Of a stretch of 64,000 bases of DNA, positions 46,912 to 54,933 are shown piece by piece. A model generated the notes under the pieces. The model ran no database searches and was not told where the DNA came from. It saw nothing but the letters and a program-made list of their open reading frames with translations. The position numbers and the translations under genes were made by a program. The stretch comes from Sphingomonas sp. BK580. GTDB taxonomy: Bacteria; Pseudomonadota; Alphaproteobacteria; Sphingomonadales; Sphingomonadaceae. Numbering within the stretch: position 1 is the stretch's first letter; each line of letters opens with the position of its first letter. The DNA lies in the NCBI RefSeq assembly GCF_014194975.1, contig NZ_JACIAY010000003.1, positions 62,001 to 126,000 on the forward strand. Reading direction: 5' to 3'.

Positions 46912-48207
46912 ATGATCAATGCCCTCGGGCTGCTCAAGCGGCGGCGCTTCCTGCCGCTGTTCACCACCCAGTTCCTCGGTGCCTTTAACGACAATCTGTT
47001 CAAGACCTCGATGGTGCTCTTCGCCACCTACGAGATCTTCGCCGACGAGACGCAGGAGAGCTTCTTCAACGCGCTGAGCGCGGCGCTCTTCATCCTGCCC
47101 TTCTTCCTGCTCTCGGCCTTGGCCGGGCAGCTCGCCGACACCATGGACAAGGCCCGGATCATCCGCATCGTCAAGACGGTGGAGATCGCGATCATGGCGG
47201 TCGGCACCGCCGGGCTGATGCTGGCACGCACCGGCGCGGTCACGCTGCCGCTGGTGCTCATGCTCACCGCGGTGACCGGGCTGGGCGTCCACTCGACCTT
47301 CTTCGGCCCGATCAAATACGCCATCCTGCCCCAGCATCTCGAGGAGGACGACGTGCTCGGCGGTACCGGGCTGGTCGAGGCCGGGACCTACCTCTCGATC
47401 CTGCTCGGCACGATCGTGGCGGGCTTCGTCTACCGCTCCACCGCGCTAGTGGCCGCGCTGACGATAGCGGTGGCGCTGCTCGGCTGGCTCACCGCGCGCG
47501 CGGTGCCGCCCGCGCCGCGGCTCGGGCCCAAGCTGGCGGTCGACCTCAACCCGTTCCGCGCCTCCTGGCGCCTGATCGCGGGCACGATGCACATCCCGCG
47601 GCTGTTCCTGGCGATCTGCGCGATCAGCTTCTTCTGGACGATCGGCTCGGTGCTGATCATCGTCTTCCCGCCCCTGGTGAAGAACGTGCTGACCGCGGAC
47701 GCGAGCGTCGCCAGCCTGGTGCTGGCGGTCTTCTCGGTCGGCGTCGCGATCGGATCGGTGGTGATCAACCTGCTGCTGCGCGGGCAGATCTCGGCGCGCT
47801 ACTCGCCCGCCTCGGTGATCGCGATGGGCGTGGCGGTGCTCGCCTTCCGCTGGGTGGTGGGGCTGTGGACACCGGCCGCGTCGGGGCATCTGTTCGACAT
47901 GGCCGGCTTCCTGCACCAGCCGCATGCCGCGCTGGTGCTGCTGGCGCTGCTCGGGGTGGCGGTCTTCGGCGGCATGTTCGTCGTGCCGCTCTACGCTTTC
48001 CTCACCACCACCGTGACCAAGGACCACACCGCGCGCACCGTGGCGGCGAACAACGTCGTGAACGCGGGTGCGATGACGATCGGCTCGATCGTGGTCGCGG
48101 CGATCACCGCGGCGGGTGTGACGCCGGCGCAGCTGCTGCTGGTGGTGGCGGGCATGTGCGTCGTCTCCGCCTGGATCGCGCAGCGACTGCATCGCGCCTG
48201 CGACTGA
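46912..48207 (+). CDS. MFS transporter, LplT / lysophospholipid-transporter-like
   Basis: Twelve-helix protein, 431 residues from the ATG at 46912. The start LLKRRRFLPLFTTQFLGAFNDNLFKTSMV is the hallmark of the LplT/Aas N-terminal group, which flips lysophospholipids across the inner membrane. HSTFFGPIKYAILPQHL is also diagnostic. The neighbour pgsA supports a phospholipid link. No acyltransferase domain is fused to it here. Confidence 0.87.
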   Translation: MINALGLLKRRRFLPLFTTQFLGAFNDNLFKTSMVLFATYEIFADETQESFFNALSAALFILPFFLLSALAGQLADTMDKARIIRIVKTVEIAIMAVGTAGLMLARTGAVTLPLVLMLTAVTGLGVHSTFFGPIKYAILPQHLEEDDVLGGTGLVEAGTYLSILLGTIVAGFVYRSTALVAALTIAVALLGWLTARAVPPAPRLGPKLAVDLNPFRASWRLIAGTMHIPRLFLAICAISFFWTIGSVLIIVFPPLVKNVLTADASVASLVLAVFSVGVAIGSVVINLLLRGQISARYSPASVIAMGVAVLAFRWVVGLWTPAASGHLFDMAGFLHQPHAALVLLALLGVAVFGGMFVVPLYAFLTTTVTKDHTARTVAANNVVNAGAMTIGSIVVAAITAAGVTPAQLLLVVAGMCVVSAWIAQRLHRACD

Positions 48208-48578
48208 GGCGGCGCGGATCCAACAGGACTCAACATTCGCTGCGAATGTGAGCGGGCGTGAAAATCGCCCCGCACGCGATTGTTCTTGCTTGAGAAAAGC
48301 TGACCTCCCGTGGTCAAAAAGCGAGGCTACCGGTCACGTGAACGCGGCGAAAGTTGAGTCACTGGCGCGATCCGCGCCGGTGTTGAGTCGCTGGATGACT
48401 CGCGCGCGCGGCCCGCTGTGTTGTGGTGCCGGCGCGTGTCGCCGCGCGCGACCGCCGGCGATGAGAGCGCGCGCGGTCGTGCGTCGTGCCAGAGCGCGCG
48501 CGTGTAGGACAGCCGCGAAGAGGTGAACGCGCGCGCGCGATCGCGGTGGGGGCAAAATTGCTCAGCCACACGCCCGCT
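48208..48578. other. Non-coding gap with palindromes and a short direct repeat
   Basis: A gap after the MFS gene. It holds a perfect palindrome at 48233-48249, a 13-base direct repeat (48353-48365 and 48382-48394, 12 of 13 identical) flanking GGCGCG-N3-CGCGCC, and a locally AT-richer pocket at about 48250-48340. No gene is recognised. Confidence 0.5.
48233..48249. promoter_or_regulatory. Perfect palindrome ACATTCGC-T-GCGAATGT
   Basis: Two 8-base arms with a one-base centre, 26 bases after the MFS stop. It lacks a T-tract. It could be an operator or a transcript-end hairpin; no adjacent regulator suggests which protein might bind. Confidence 0.4.
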
Positions 48579-48649
48579 GGCGTCATCCTGAACTTGATTC
48601 AGGGTTCGCGGGCCCGCGGGTGATCCGGGAACGGGTCCAGGATGACGCC
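48579..48649. repeat. Intergenic palindromic element, GTCATCCTG subtype (short)
   Basis: GGCGTCATCCTG at 48579-48590 and CAGGATGACGCC at 48638-48649 are perfect 12-base inverted arms of a 71-base element with GGGCCCGCGGG at its centre. Confidence 0.65.
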
Positions 48650-48750
48650 GATGAACTCGAGCAACCTGCCCGCGCCGGGAGCGCGTCGCCGCGAGGCCGC
48701 TGGTGTCACCCGCCACGCCGCGCCACAAAGCGCGGCACAACGCCCGCCGG

Positions 48751-48924
48751 CTAGGCGATCAGCGTGTAGAAACAGGTGAAGAACGCCGAGAAGCTCAGCA
48801 GGAACAGCTTGGCGTCCTCGCGCGTGCGCGACCGCGGCGCGCCCACGAACGGCGGGGGCGGCGGCAGCGACCGGCGGAACGGGTGGCGGGCGCCTTCATT
48901 GGTGAGGACGAGTCTGCGATCCAT
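48751..48924 (-). CDS. 57-residue membrane protein, unknown function
   Basis: A short open frame from ATG 48924 to TAG 48751 encoding 57 residues. The N-terminus is MDRRLVLTNEGARHPFRR, followed by PPPPPFVGAP and a charged RSRTREDAK. The C-terminus is a single membrane helix, LFLLSFSAFFTCFYTLIA. The regular organisation, poly-Pro turn and terminal helix make it look real. A TTAA-N7-TTTA near its start resembles a CtrA box. Confidence 0.65.
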   Translation of the reverse strand: MDRRLVLTNEGARHPFRRSLPPPPPFVGAPRSRTREDAKLFLLSFSAFFTCFYTLIA

Positions 48925-48933
48925 GACTATGCT

Positions 48934-48948
48934 TTAACGCGATATTTA
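48934..48948. promoter_or_regulatory. Near-match to a CtrA box
   Basis: TTAA-CGCGATA-TTTA, one base from the CtrA consensus TTAA-N7-TTAA. It lies 10 bases upstream of the 57-residue membrane-protein gene and 70 bases before the carbonic-anhydrase gene. Chance occurrence is possible. Confidence 0.3.
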
Positions 48949-49019
48949 CGTTTAGGACCACGTCCCCGATGCGGCGCACGCTTCCCGCCGCGGGACAGCA
49001 GCGACAGGAGAGACGACCG

Positions 49020-49559
49020 ATGCCGCTCTACGCCTTCAAGGGACAGCAGCCGACGCTCGCTTCGCGCGCCTGGGTCGCGCCCAGCGCCGACGTGATCGGT
49101 GCGGTGCGGCTCGGCGAGGACGTCGGCATATGGTTCGGCGCGACCGTCCGCGGCGACAACACCGACATCACGGTCGGCGCGCGCAGCAACGTGCAGGAGG
49201 GCTGCACGCTCCACTCCGACCCGGGCGCCCCGCTGACGATCGGCGCGGACTGCACGATCGGGCATCGCGCCATCCTGCACGGCTGCACGCTGGGCGAGCG
49301 CGTGCTGATCGGCATGGGCGCGATCGTGCTCAACCATGCGGTGATCGGCGACGACTGCCTCGTCGGTGCCGGCGCGCTGGTGACCGAAGGCAAGGTCTTC
49401 GCGCCGCGCAGCCTGATCATCGGCAGCCCCGCGCGCGCCGTGCGCGAGCTCGACGACGCCGCGGTGGCGGCGCTGCGCGTCTCGGCGGCGCACTACGTCG
49501 AGAACGCGCACGCCGCGGCGGCGACGCTGGAGCGTATCGACACGCCGCCGAACGGTTGA
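49020..49559 (+). CDS. Gamma-carbonic-anhydrase-like protein
   Basis: 179 residues from the ATG at 49020. Left-handed beta-helix of hexapeptide repeats. Metal-binding His residues appear in CTLHSDPG and IGHRAILHGC, with RGDNTDITVGARSNVQEG before them, as in the YrdA/CaiE/PaaY group. Activity as carbonic anhydrase is not certain in this subgroup; some act as thioesterases or have unknown roles. Confidence 0.87.
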   Translation: MPLYAFKGQQPTLASRAWVAPSADVIGAVRLGEDVGIWFGATVRGDNTDITVGARSNVQEGCTLHSDPGAPLTIGADCTIGHRAILHGCTLGERVLIGMGAIVLNHAVIGDDCLVGAGALVTEGKVFAPRSLIIGSPARAVRELDDAAVAALRVSAAHYVENAHAAAATLERIDTPPNG

Positions 49560-49608
49560 CGTGGCGTCAGCCTTGCCAGCGGCGGGGCGCCTCCACATAA
49601 CCCGGCCC

Positions 49609-50580
49609 ATGTCGACACCGCCGCTCCTGTCCTGCCTCCGGCTGCCGATCATCGGCTCGCCGATGTTCATTATATCGGGGCCGGAGCTCGTCATCGCGCA
49701 GTGCAAGGCGGGGATCGTCGGTTCCTTCCCGGCGCTCAACGCCCGCCCCGAAACGCTGCTCGACGAGTGGCTCCACCAGATCACCGAGGAACTGGCGGCG
49801 CATAATCGCGCTCATCCCGACCGGCCCGCCGCGCCGTTCGCGGTCAACCAGATCGTCCACCGTTCCAATGACCGGCTCGAGCGCGACCTCGCGGTGTGCG
49901 CCAAGTGGCAGGTGCCGATCACGATCACCTCGCTCGGCGCGCGCGAGGATCTCAACCACGCGGTGCACGCCTGGGGCGGGATCACGCTGCACGACGTGAT
50001 CGACGACCGCTACGCGCGCAAGGCGGTGGAGAAAGGGGCCGACGGGCTGATCGCGGTCGCCGCCGGCGCGGGCGGTCATGCGGGCAAGCTCTCGCCCTTC
50101 GCGCTGGTGCAGGAGATCCGCGCCTGGTTCGACGGCCCGCTCGCGCTGTCGGGCGCGATCGCCACCGGCGACGCGGTGCTGGCGGCGCAGGCGATGGGGG
50201 CGGATTTCGCCTATATCGGCTCGGCCTTCATCGCCACCGAGGAGGCGCGCGCCGACGCGCGCTACAAGCAGGGCATCGTCGAGGGCGGCGCGGCCGACAT
50301 CGTCTACACCGACCTCTTCACCGGCGTGCACGGCAATTACCTGCGCGGGTCGATCACCGCGGCCGGGCTCGACCCCGACAACCTGCCGCAGGGCGACTAT
50401 CGCACGATGGACTTCGGCTCGGCCGCGGGCAACGAGGGCGGCGCCAAGGCCAAGGCGTGGCGCGACATCTGGGGCTCGGGCCAGGGCATCGGCGCGGTCG
50501 ACCGGATCGAGCCGGTGGCGGAGCGAGTGGAGCGGATCGCGCGGGAATATGCGGCGGCGCGGACCCGCATCGGGGTGTGA
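49609..50580 (+). CDS. Nitronate monooxygenase
   Basis: FMN-dependent enzyme that oxidises nitronates. 323 residues from the ATG at 49609. LPIIGSPMFIISGPELVIAQCKAGIVGSFPALNARP is the class I N-terminus. AAGAGGHAG and LSGAIATGDAVLAAQAMGADFAYIGSAFIAT are flavin-phosphate sites. Detoxification of nitroalkanes is the usual suggested role. Confidence 0.9.
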   Translation: MSTPPLLSCLRLPIIGSPMFIISGPELVIAQCKAGIVGSFPALNARPETLLDEWLHQITEELAAHNRAHPDRPAAPFAVNQIVHRSNDRLERDLAVCAKWQVPITITSLGAREDLNHAVHAWGGITLHDVIDDRYARKAVEKGADGLIAVAAGAGGHAGKLSPFALVQEIRAWFDGPLALSGAIATGDAVLAAQAMGADFAYIGSAFIATEEARADARYKQGIVEGGAADIVYTDLFTGVHGNYLRGSITAAGLDPDNLPQGDYRTMDFGSAAGNEGGAKAKAWRDIWGSGQGIGAVDRIEPVAERVERIAREYAAARTRIGV

Positions 50581-50661
50581 GGGCCGCGACGAGCTAGCGC
50601 GAGCGACTGCGGCAGTATGGATCGGTGTCGGTGGCTCGAAGGCGGATCGCACCCCTTTCTT

Positions 50662-50755
50662 CGTCATTCCCGCGAAGGCGGGAATCCAGACACGCAGGTC
50701 CTTGATGGAGCAGCATCGTCGGCGTGTCTGGATCCCCGCCTACGCGGGGATGACG
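50662..50755. repeat. Intergenic palindromic element, GTCATTCCCGCG subtype
   Basis: CGTCATTCCCGCGAAGGCGG at the left and CCCCGCCTACGCGGGGATGA at the right, with inner perfect arms CCAGACACG and CGTGTCTGG. Total 94 bases, between two convergent genes. This subtype is widely seen in alphaproteobacterial genomes. Confidence 0.7.
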
Positions 50756-50863
50756 GCAGAAGGGGATAGAGCGGCGACGAGAGAGCCGGTCTGTCCTGCT
50801 CCTTCCTCGACATTCGCCGACGCTCCTACTCGCTTCTACGCGTTCAGGACTACACGGCTGCCC

Positions 50864-51325
50864 TCAGAACGCGGTCGCGAGCCGATCGAGCATCGAGCGC
50901 GCCGGACTCGCCGCGGGCTGCTGCGCCAGCTGCGCGTGGTCGAGGCGGGCGACGCGGCGGTGCAGGTCGCTGCTCGCAGCGATCATCGCGCGCGCGCGCT
51001 CGGGCAGCGACTCCACCTCGCCCGGCTCGGTCGCGGGCGCGGCGCCGAGCCGGCGCGCCGGGTCGATCGCCTGCACCGGGCTCAGCTCGCCCGCGATCAC
51101 CGCGCGCTGCGTCAGCAACCAGGCGATCACGTGCATCAACCGCGTCGTCACCTTGAGCGACTCGCAGCTGAACGTCACGCGCTCGATCGGCGCGAGCGAC
51201 TCGCGCTCGGCGCGGCCGCCCTCGTCGAAATAGTGGCGCGCCTCGTCGGCCAGCACCATCGCTTCCATGTAGAAGGTGTCGATCAGCCGCCGCTGCATCC
51301 GCTCGGCGTCGAGTAGCTGTGCCAT
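50864..51325 (-). CDS. DUF1465 / RcdA-family protein
   Basis: 153 residues from the ATG at 51325. LIDTFYMEAMVLADEARHYFDEGG and VTFSCESLKVTTRLMHVIAWLLTQRAV define the family. In Caulobacter the family member RcdA is an adaptor helping ClpXP degrade the cell-cycle regulator CtrA, so a similar adaptor role is inferred. It follows a YdcH gene on the same strand. Confidence 0.85.
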   Translation of the reverse strand: MAQLLDAERMQRRLIDTFYMEAMVLADEARHYFDEGGRAERESLAPIERVTFSCESLKVTTRLMHVIAWLLTQRAVIAGELSPVQAIDPARRLGAAPATEPGEVESLPERARAMIAASSDLHRRVARLDHAQLAQQPAASPARSMLDRLATAF

Positions 51326-51393
51326 GCCGTTGATTCTGCCACGAACCGCCCGGCGCCGCCAAGCGCGTTGACCATCTTTCGCGCGGGCGGGGC

Positions 51394-51603
51394 TCAGGCG
51401 ATGATGTCGGGGATGATCTGATCCTCGAGCAACGCGATCTCGTCGCGCAGCCGCAGCTTGCGCTTCTTGAGCCGCATCAGCTGGAGCTGGTCGGCGGTGC
51501 CGCCCTCCCCCAGCGCCGCGATGGCGGCGTCGAGGTCGCGGTGCTCGACCCGCAGCGCGCTCAGCCGCGCCGCGATCTCCAGCTCGTCCGCGTCCGCCTG
51601 CAT
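51394..51603 (-). CDS. YdcH-family (DUF465) small coiled-coil protein
   Basis: 69 residues. EIAARLSALRVEHRDLDAAIAAL is followed by LQLMRLKKRKLRLRDEIALLED, the LKKxKLxLKDEI signature of DUF465. Predicted helical hairpin. It lies upstream of the rcdA-like gene and is divergent from a second family member at 51799. Confidence 0.85.
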   Translation of the reverse strand: MQADADELEIAARLSALRVEHRDLDAAIAALGEGGTADQLQLMRLKKRKLRLRDEIALLEDQIIPDIIA

Positions 51604-51798
51604 CTGTCGCCATCCCCTGGTTGTGCGCCACCGTCCCTAGCAGCGGCCCCGGCCGTCTCCCTAGCGCATTCGGTGCGCCCCGCACGAGTCGTCGCATCGT
51701 CGCCGCGATCGATCGATCGACATCAAATGACACGCGACTCTCCGTGCGTTTCGTGGTTTTATCCGGAGTCCCGTTCAACCAAGAAGGAGGCTACTGCC

Positions 51799-51957
51799 AT
51801 GCAGACCGCGCACCTCTCGGCCCTGGAAGCGAAGCACGCGACGCTCGAGCAGCGGATCGCCAGCGAGTCGCAGCGACCGGCGCCGGACACGATCGTGATC
51901 GCGGACCTGAAGAAGCAGAAGCTCAGGCTGAAAGAGGAGATCGACTCGCTGCACTGA
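51799..51957 (+). CDS. YdcH-family (DUF465) protein, second copy
   Basis: 52 residues with AAGGAGG upstream. LSALEAKHATLEQRIASE is followed by VIADLKKQKLRLKEEIDSLH, the same signature as its divergent neighbour at 51394. The two are paralogues with different spacing between helices. A strong terminator follows. Confidence 0.88.
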   Translation: MQTAHLSALEAKHATLEQRIASESQRPAPDTIVIADLKKQKLRLKEEIDSLH

Positions 51958-51991
51958 CGCGCGCGCGTCCACGGCACGGGCCGAGAGCAGG

Positions 51992-52024
51992 GGCCCGGCG
52001 GACATGCTCCGCCGGGCCTTTCTC
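51992..52024 (+). terminator. Rho-independent terminator after the ydcH gene
   Basis: GGCCCGGCGGA at 51992-52002 and TCCGCCGGGCC at 52008-52018 form a perfect 11-bp stem with loop CATGC, followed by TTTCTC. This is the clearest intrinsic terminator in the window. Confidence 0.9.
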
Positions 52025-52036
52025 ATGCGGGCGCGC

Positions 52037-52504
52037 TCAGCGTGGCTGGGGAGCGGCGGCGGCAGCGGCGGGCGCGCAGCCGACCAGCCCGGCGAGCGGC
52101 ACCACCAGCGTGTCCTGCCCCGGACGGTCGAGCCGCAGCGTCGCGCTGGGCACCGCGGCACCGTTGTTGAGATTGGGACGCGGCTCGATCGTGAGCTGCA
52201 CCGTCGCGGTCACCTCGCCGCCACGATAGACCGACTCGGCGTTGAGCCCCAGCGACACCGTGCCGGCCGCGCCGGCGCGCCCGAGGTCGCGCACCGAGCC
52301 GTCGAGCGATATCCGCAGCGTCGACGGGTCGGCGGTGGCCACCGCGGCGAGCCCGCGCACCTGGCCGGTGGAGAAGAGATAGGCGGCACAGCCGCGCGCG
52401 GGCAGTTCCTGGCGCGGCAGCGTGCTGAGCGGGAGGCCGTCGATCGAGTCGGCCGGGAGCGCCGGCGCGGCCTGGACGAGCGCGAGCAGGAAAGCGAGCG
52501 TCAT
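52037..52504 (-). CDS. Exported protein, partner of prepilin peptidase, unknown function
   Basis: 155 residues with a signal peptide (TLAFLLALVQAAPA). The body is mainly beta-strand like (SLGLNAESVYRGGEVTATVQLTIEPRPN), with two Cys (RGCAAYLF and LVGCAPA) that could form a disulfide. A run of alanines ends it. It overlaps the prepilin peptidase gene by four bases. No family is recognised. Confidence 0.75.
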   Translation of the reverse strand: MTLAFLLALVQAAPALPADSIDGLPLSTLPRQELPARGCAAYLFSTGQVRGLAAVATADPSTLRISLDGSVRDLGRAGAAGTVSLGLNAESVYRGGEVTATVQLTIEPRPNLNNGAAVPSATLRLDRPGQDTLVVPLAGLVGCAPAAAAAAPQPR

Positions 52505-53253
52505 GGCGCCGAGACTATCATGACGAGCCACGCCGGATAAGCCGCGATCGCCAGCAGCGTGCCGAGCGGCAGTGCGTCGTCGCGCGCCAGCCCGCGCCCG
52601 CGCAGATGCTGGAAGGCGACCCAGCCGAGCCCGACCAGTCCCGCCACCAGCAGCACCGCGGGAAGCAGCCGCCAGCCGAGCCACAGCCCGATCGCGCCGA
52701 GCAGCTTGGGATCGCCGCCGCCCATCCCGTCGCGCCCGCGCCACCGACGATAGCCAACCGCGACGAGCCACAGCAGCGCGAAGCCGGCCACACCGCCGAT
52801 CACCCGCTCGGCGACGTCGGGCGGGCACCACCAGGCGGTCACCGCGCCGCCGAGCGCGAGCGCGGCCACCAGCTCGTCGGGCAGCCAGAAGTCGCTCGCG
52901 TCGAGCAGCGCGAGCACCAGCAGCAGCCAGCCGAACAGCGCCCCCGCCGCCGCGTTCCAGCCCGGCGCGGCGAGCCCGGCGGCGACGCCGACCGCGGCGC
53001 AGCCCGCCTCGACGAGCAGGTGGCGCTGGTCGATCGCGGCGCCGCAGCTGCGACACCTGCCACGCGCGACGGCGCCGCTGACGAGCGGCACCAGCTCGTG
53101 CGCGGCGAGCGTGCGGCCGCACGAGTCGCACGCCGAGCGCCCGCTCAGCACCGAGCGTCCGGCCGGCCAGCGCACCGCGATCGTCGCGAGGAAGCTGCCG
53201 ACGATCGCCCCGAACACACCGAGCAGCGCGGGCCAGACGAGCGGGTCAGCCAC
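52501..53253 (-). CDS. Prepilin peptidase (type IV leader peptidase, A24)
   Basis: Membrane aspartyl protease that cleaves and methylates prepilins. The GTG at 53253 gives 250 residues. Its N-terminal domain has zinc-type cysteine pairs CDSCG and CRSCG. The active-site aspartates lie in LLDASDFWLPDE and in GMGGGDPKLLGAIGLWLG. About seven helices. No pilin or secretion genes lie nearby in the window, so its substrates (type II secretion or type IV pili) are unknown. Confidence 0.9.
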   Translation of the reverse strand: MADPLVWPALLGVFGAIVGSFLATIAVRWPAGRSVLSGRSACDSCGRTLAAHELVPLVSGAVARGRCRSCGAAIDQRHLLVEAGCAAVGVAAGLAAPGWNAAAGALFGWLLLVLALLDASDFWLPDELVAALALGGAVTAWWCPPDVAERVIGGVAGFALLWLVAVGYRRWRGRDGMGGGDPKLLGAIGLWLGWRLLPAVLLVAGLVGLGWVAFQHLRGRGLARDDALPLGTLLAIAAYPAWLVMIVSAP

Positions 53254-53302
53254 GGACGGACGTCGGGCGACGGTGAGGCGGAAGCGCACCACGAACAACA
53301 CG

Positions 53303-53397
53303 CTGTTCCCCGGCGAAGGCCGGGGCCCGCTTGCGAAGGCCGAAGTGATGGAACCGCGGCGCCTCCCACCTGGGCTCCGGCCCGCGCCGGGGAACAG
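53303..53397. repeat. Intergenic palindromic element, CCCCGG subtype
   Basis: CTGTTCCCCGGCGAAGGCCG at the left; GCGCCGGGGAACAG at the right; about 95 bases. It lies between divergent gene starts (53253 and 53563), so here it would sit in promoter DNA. Confidence 0.65.
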
Positions 53398-53562
53398 GTA
53401 GGGAGAAGCGATCACCGACGATCTCGCCGCTCGAGCGCTCACCCGGCCCCGCTCGCTCGCTCGCTGTCGTCCCGCTGGTCACCCGCGACCGCCTAGCGGT
53501 TTGTAAAGCACCCCGCGAGCGATTAGATGCACCGCAACATATCGCACGAGAGGAACCCCGCC

Positions 53563-54750
53563 ATGGCCACCGATCCCGTCGTCATCCTGTCCTACGCGCG
53601 CACGCCGATGGGCTCGATGCAGGGCAGTCTGGCGGGGCTGAGCGCGAGCGAGCTCGGCGCGGCGGCGGTGAAGGCGGCGGTCGAGCGCGCCGGGGTCGAT
53701 GCTGCCGCGGTGGAGCGGATCTACATGGGCAACGTCCTCTCCGCCGGCGTCGGCCAGGCTCCCGCGCGCCAGGCCGCGATCCGCGCCGGGCTCGGCGAGC
53801 ATGTCGAGGCCACCACGCTCAACAAGGTGTGCGGCTCGGGCATGCAGGCCGCGATCCTCGGCAGCGACGCGCTCGCGGCGGGCTCGGTCGATTTGGTGAT
53901 CGCGGGCGGCATGGAGAGCATGACCAACGCGCCCTATCTCTCCAAGGCGCATCGCGGCGGCGCGCGCATCGGCCACGACCGCCTGTTCGACCATATGTTC
54001 CTCGACGGGCTCGAGGACGCCTATGAGCCGGGCAAGGCGATGGGCGTTTTCGCCGAGGACACCGCGCAGGAATATCAGTTCACGCGCAAGGCGCAGGACG
54101 ATTTCGCCATCGCCTCGCTCCAGCGCGCGCAGGCGGCGCAGCAGAGCGGCGCGTTCGACCGCGAGATCGTCAGCGTCGACGTGGTCGGGCGCAAGGGCAC
54201 GACGACGGTGAGCGCCGACGAGCAGCCGAGCAAGGGCGACATCACCAAGATCCCGACGCTCAAGCCCGCCTTCGCCAAGGAGGGTACGATCACCGCGGCC
54301 AACGCCTCGTCGATCTCGGACGGCGCCGCCGCGCTGGTGCTGACCCGGCTGTCGGTCGCGGAGAAGCTGGGGATCACGCCGGTCGCGCAGATCGTCGCGC
54401 ATGCCGCGCACGCGCATCGCCCCGCGCGCTTCACCACCGCGCCGGTGCCGGCGATGAAGAAGGTGCTGGAGCGCGCCGGCTGGAGCAAGGACGAGGTCGA
54501 CCTTTGGGAGGTCAACGAGGCCTTCGCCTGCGTCGCGATGGTGGCGATGCAGGAGCTCGCGCTCGATCACGAGGTGGTGAACGTCAACGGCGGCGCCTGC
54601 GCGCTGGGACACCCGATCGGCGCCTCGGGCGCGCGCATCCTGGCGACGCTGCTGGCGGCGCTGGAGAATCGCGGGGCGAAGCGCGGCGTCGGCTCGCTGT
54701 GCATCGGCGGCGGCGAGGCGGTGGCGATGGCGGTCGAGCTGATGAACTGA
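53563..54750 (+). CDS. Acetyl-CoA C-acetyltransferase (thiolase)
   Basis: Condenses or cleaves acetoacetyl-CoA. 395 residues from the ATG at 53563. Catalytic Cys in LNKVCGSGMQA, His in ALGHPIGASGARI and second Cys in SLCIGGGEA; WEVNEAFA is also present. It could serve PHB synthesis or fatty-acid degradation; the pha genes are not in the window. Confidence 0.94.
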   Translation: MATDPVVILSYARTPMGSMQGSLAGLSASELGAAAVKAAVERAGVDAAAVERIYMGNVLSAGVGQAPARQAAIRAGLGEHVEATTLNKVCGSGMQAAILGSDALAAGSVDLVIAGGMESMTNAPYLSKAHRGGARIGHDRLFDHMFLDGLEDAYEPGKAMGVFAEDTAQEYQFTRKAQDDFAIASLQRAQAAQQSGAFDREIVSVDVVGRKGTTTVSADEQPSKGDITKIPTLKPAFAKEGTITAANASSISDGAAALVLTRLSVAEKLGITPVAQIVAHAAHAHRPARFTTAPVPAMKKVLERAGWSKDEVDLWEVNEAFACVAMVAMQELALDHEVVNVNGGACALGHPIGASGARILATLLAALENRGAKRGVGSLCIGGGEAVAMAVELMN

Positions 54751-54804
54751 GGGGACGGCGAGGAAGACTCGCGCGGCTCCAGGCGCGCGCGCTCCCCACC
54801 GCTT

Positions 54805-54893
54805 TCACCCCGGCGCACGCCGGGGTCCAGGTGGGGCACGCTCGTGGCCTCACACCGACCTTCCCACCTGGGCCGCGGCGTCCGCCGGGTCGG
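54805..54893. repeat. Intergenic palindromic element, CACCCCGGCG subtype
   Basis: TCACCCCGGCGCACGCCGGG begins the element; CCAGGTGGG (54827-54835) mirrors CCCACCTGG (54863-54871). 89 bases, between convergent thiolase and Dabb genes. Confidence 0.65.
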
Positions 54894-54933
54894 CACGTGT
54901 GAGGGGCTAGGCCACTGCTTCCCGCCCCTTACC

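Noticed and set aside
51707-51720. ATCG tetranucleotide repeat as a phase-variation tract
   Set aside because: Only three to four units, outside any reading frame, upstream of a ydcH gene; too short to be meaningful.
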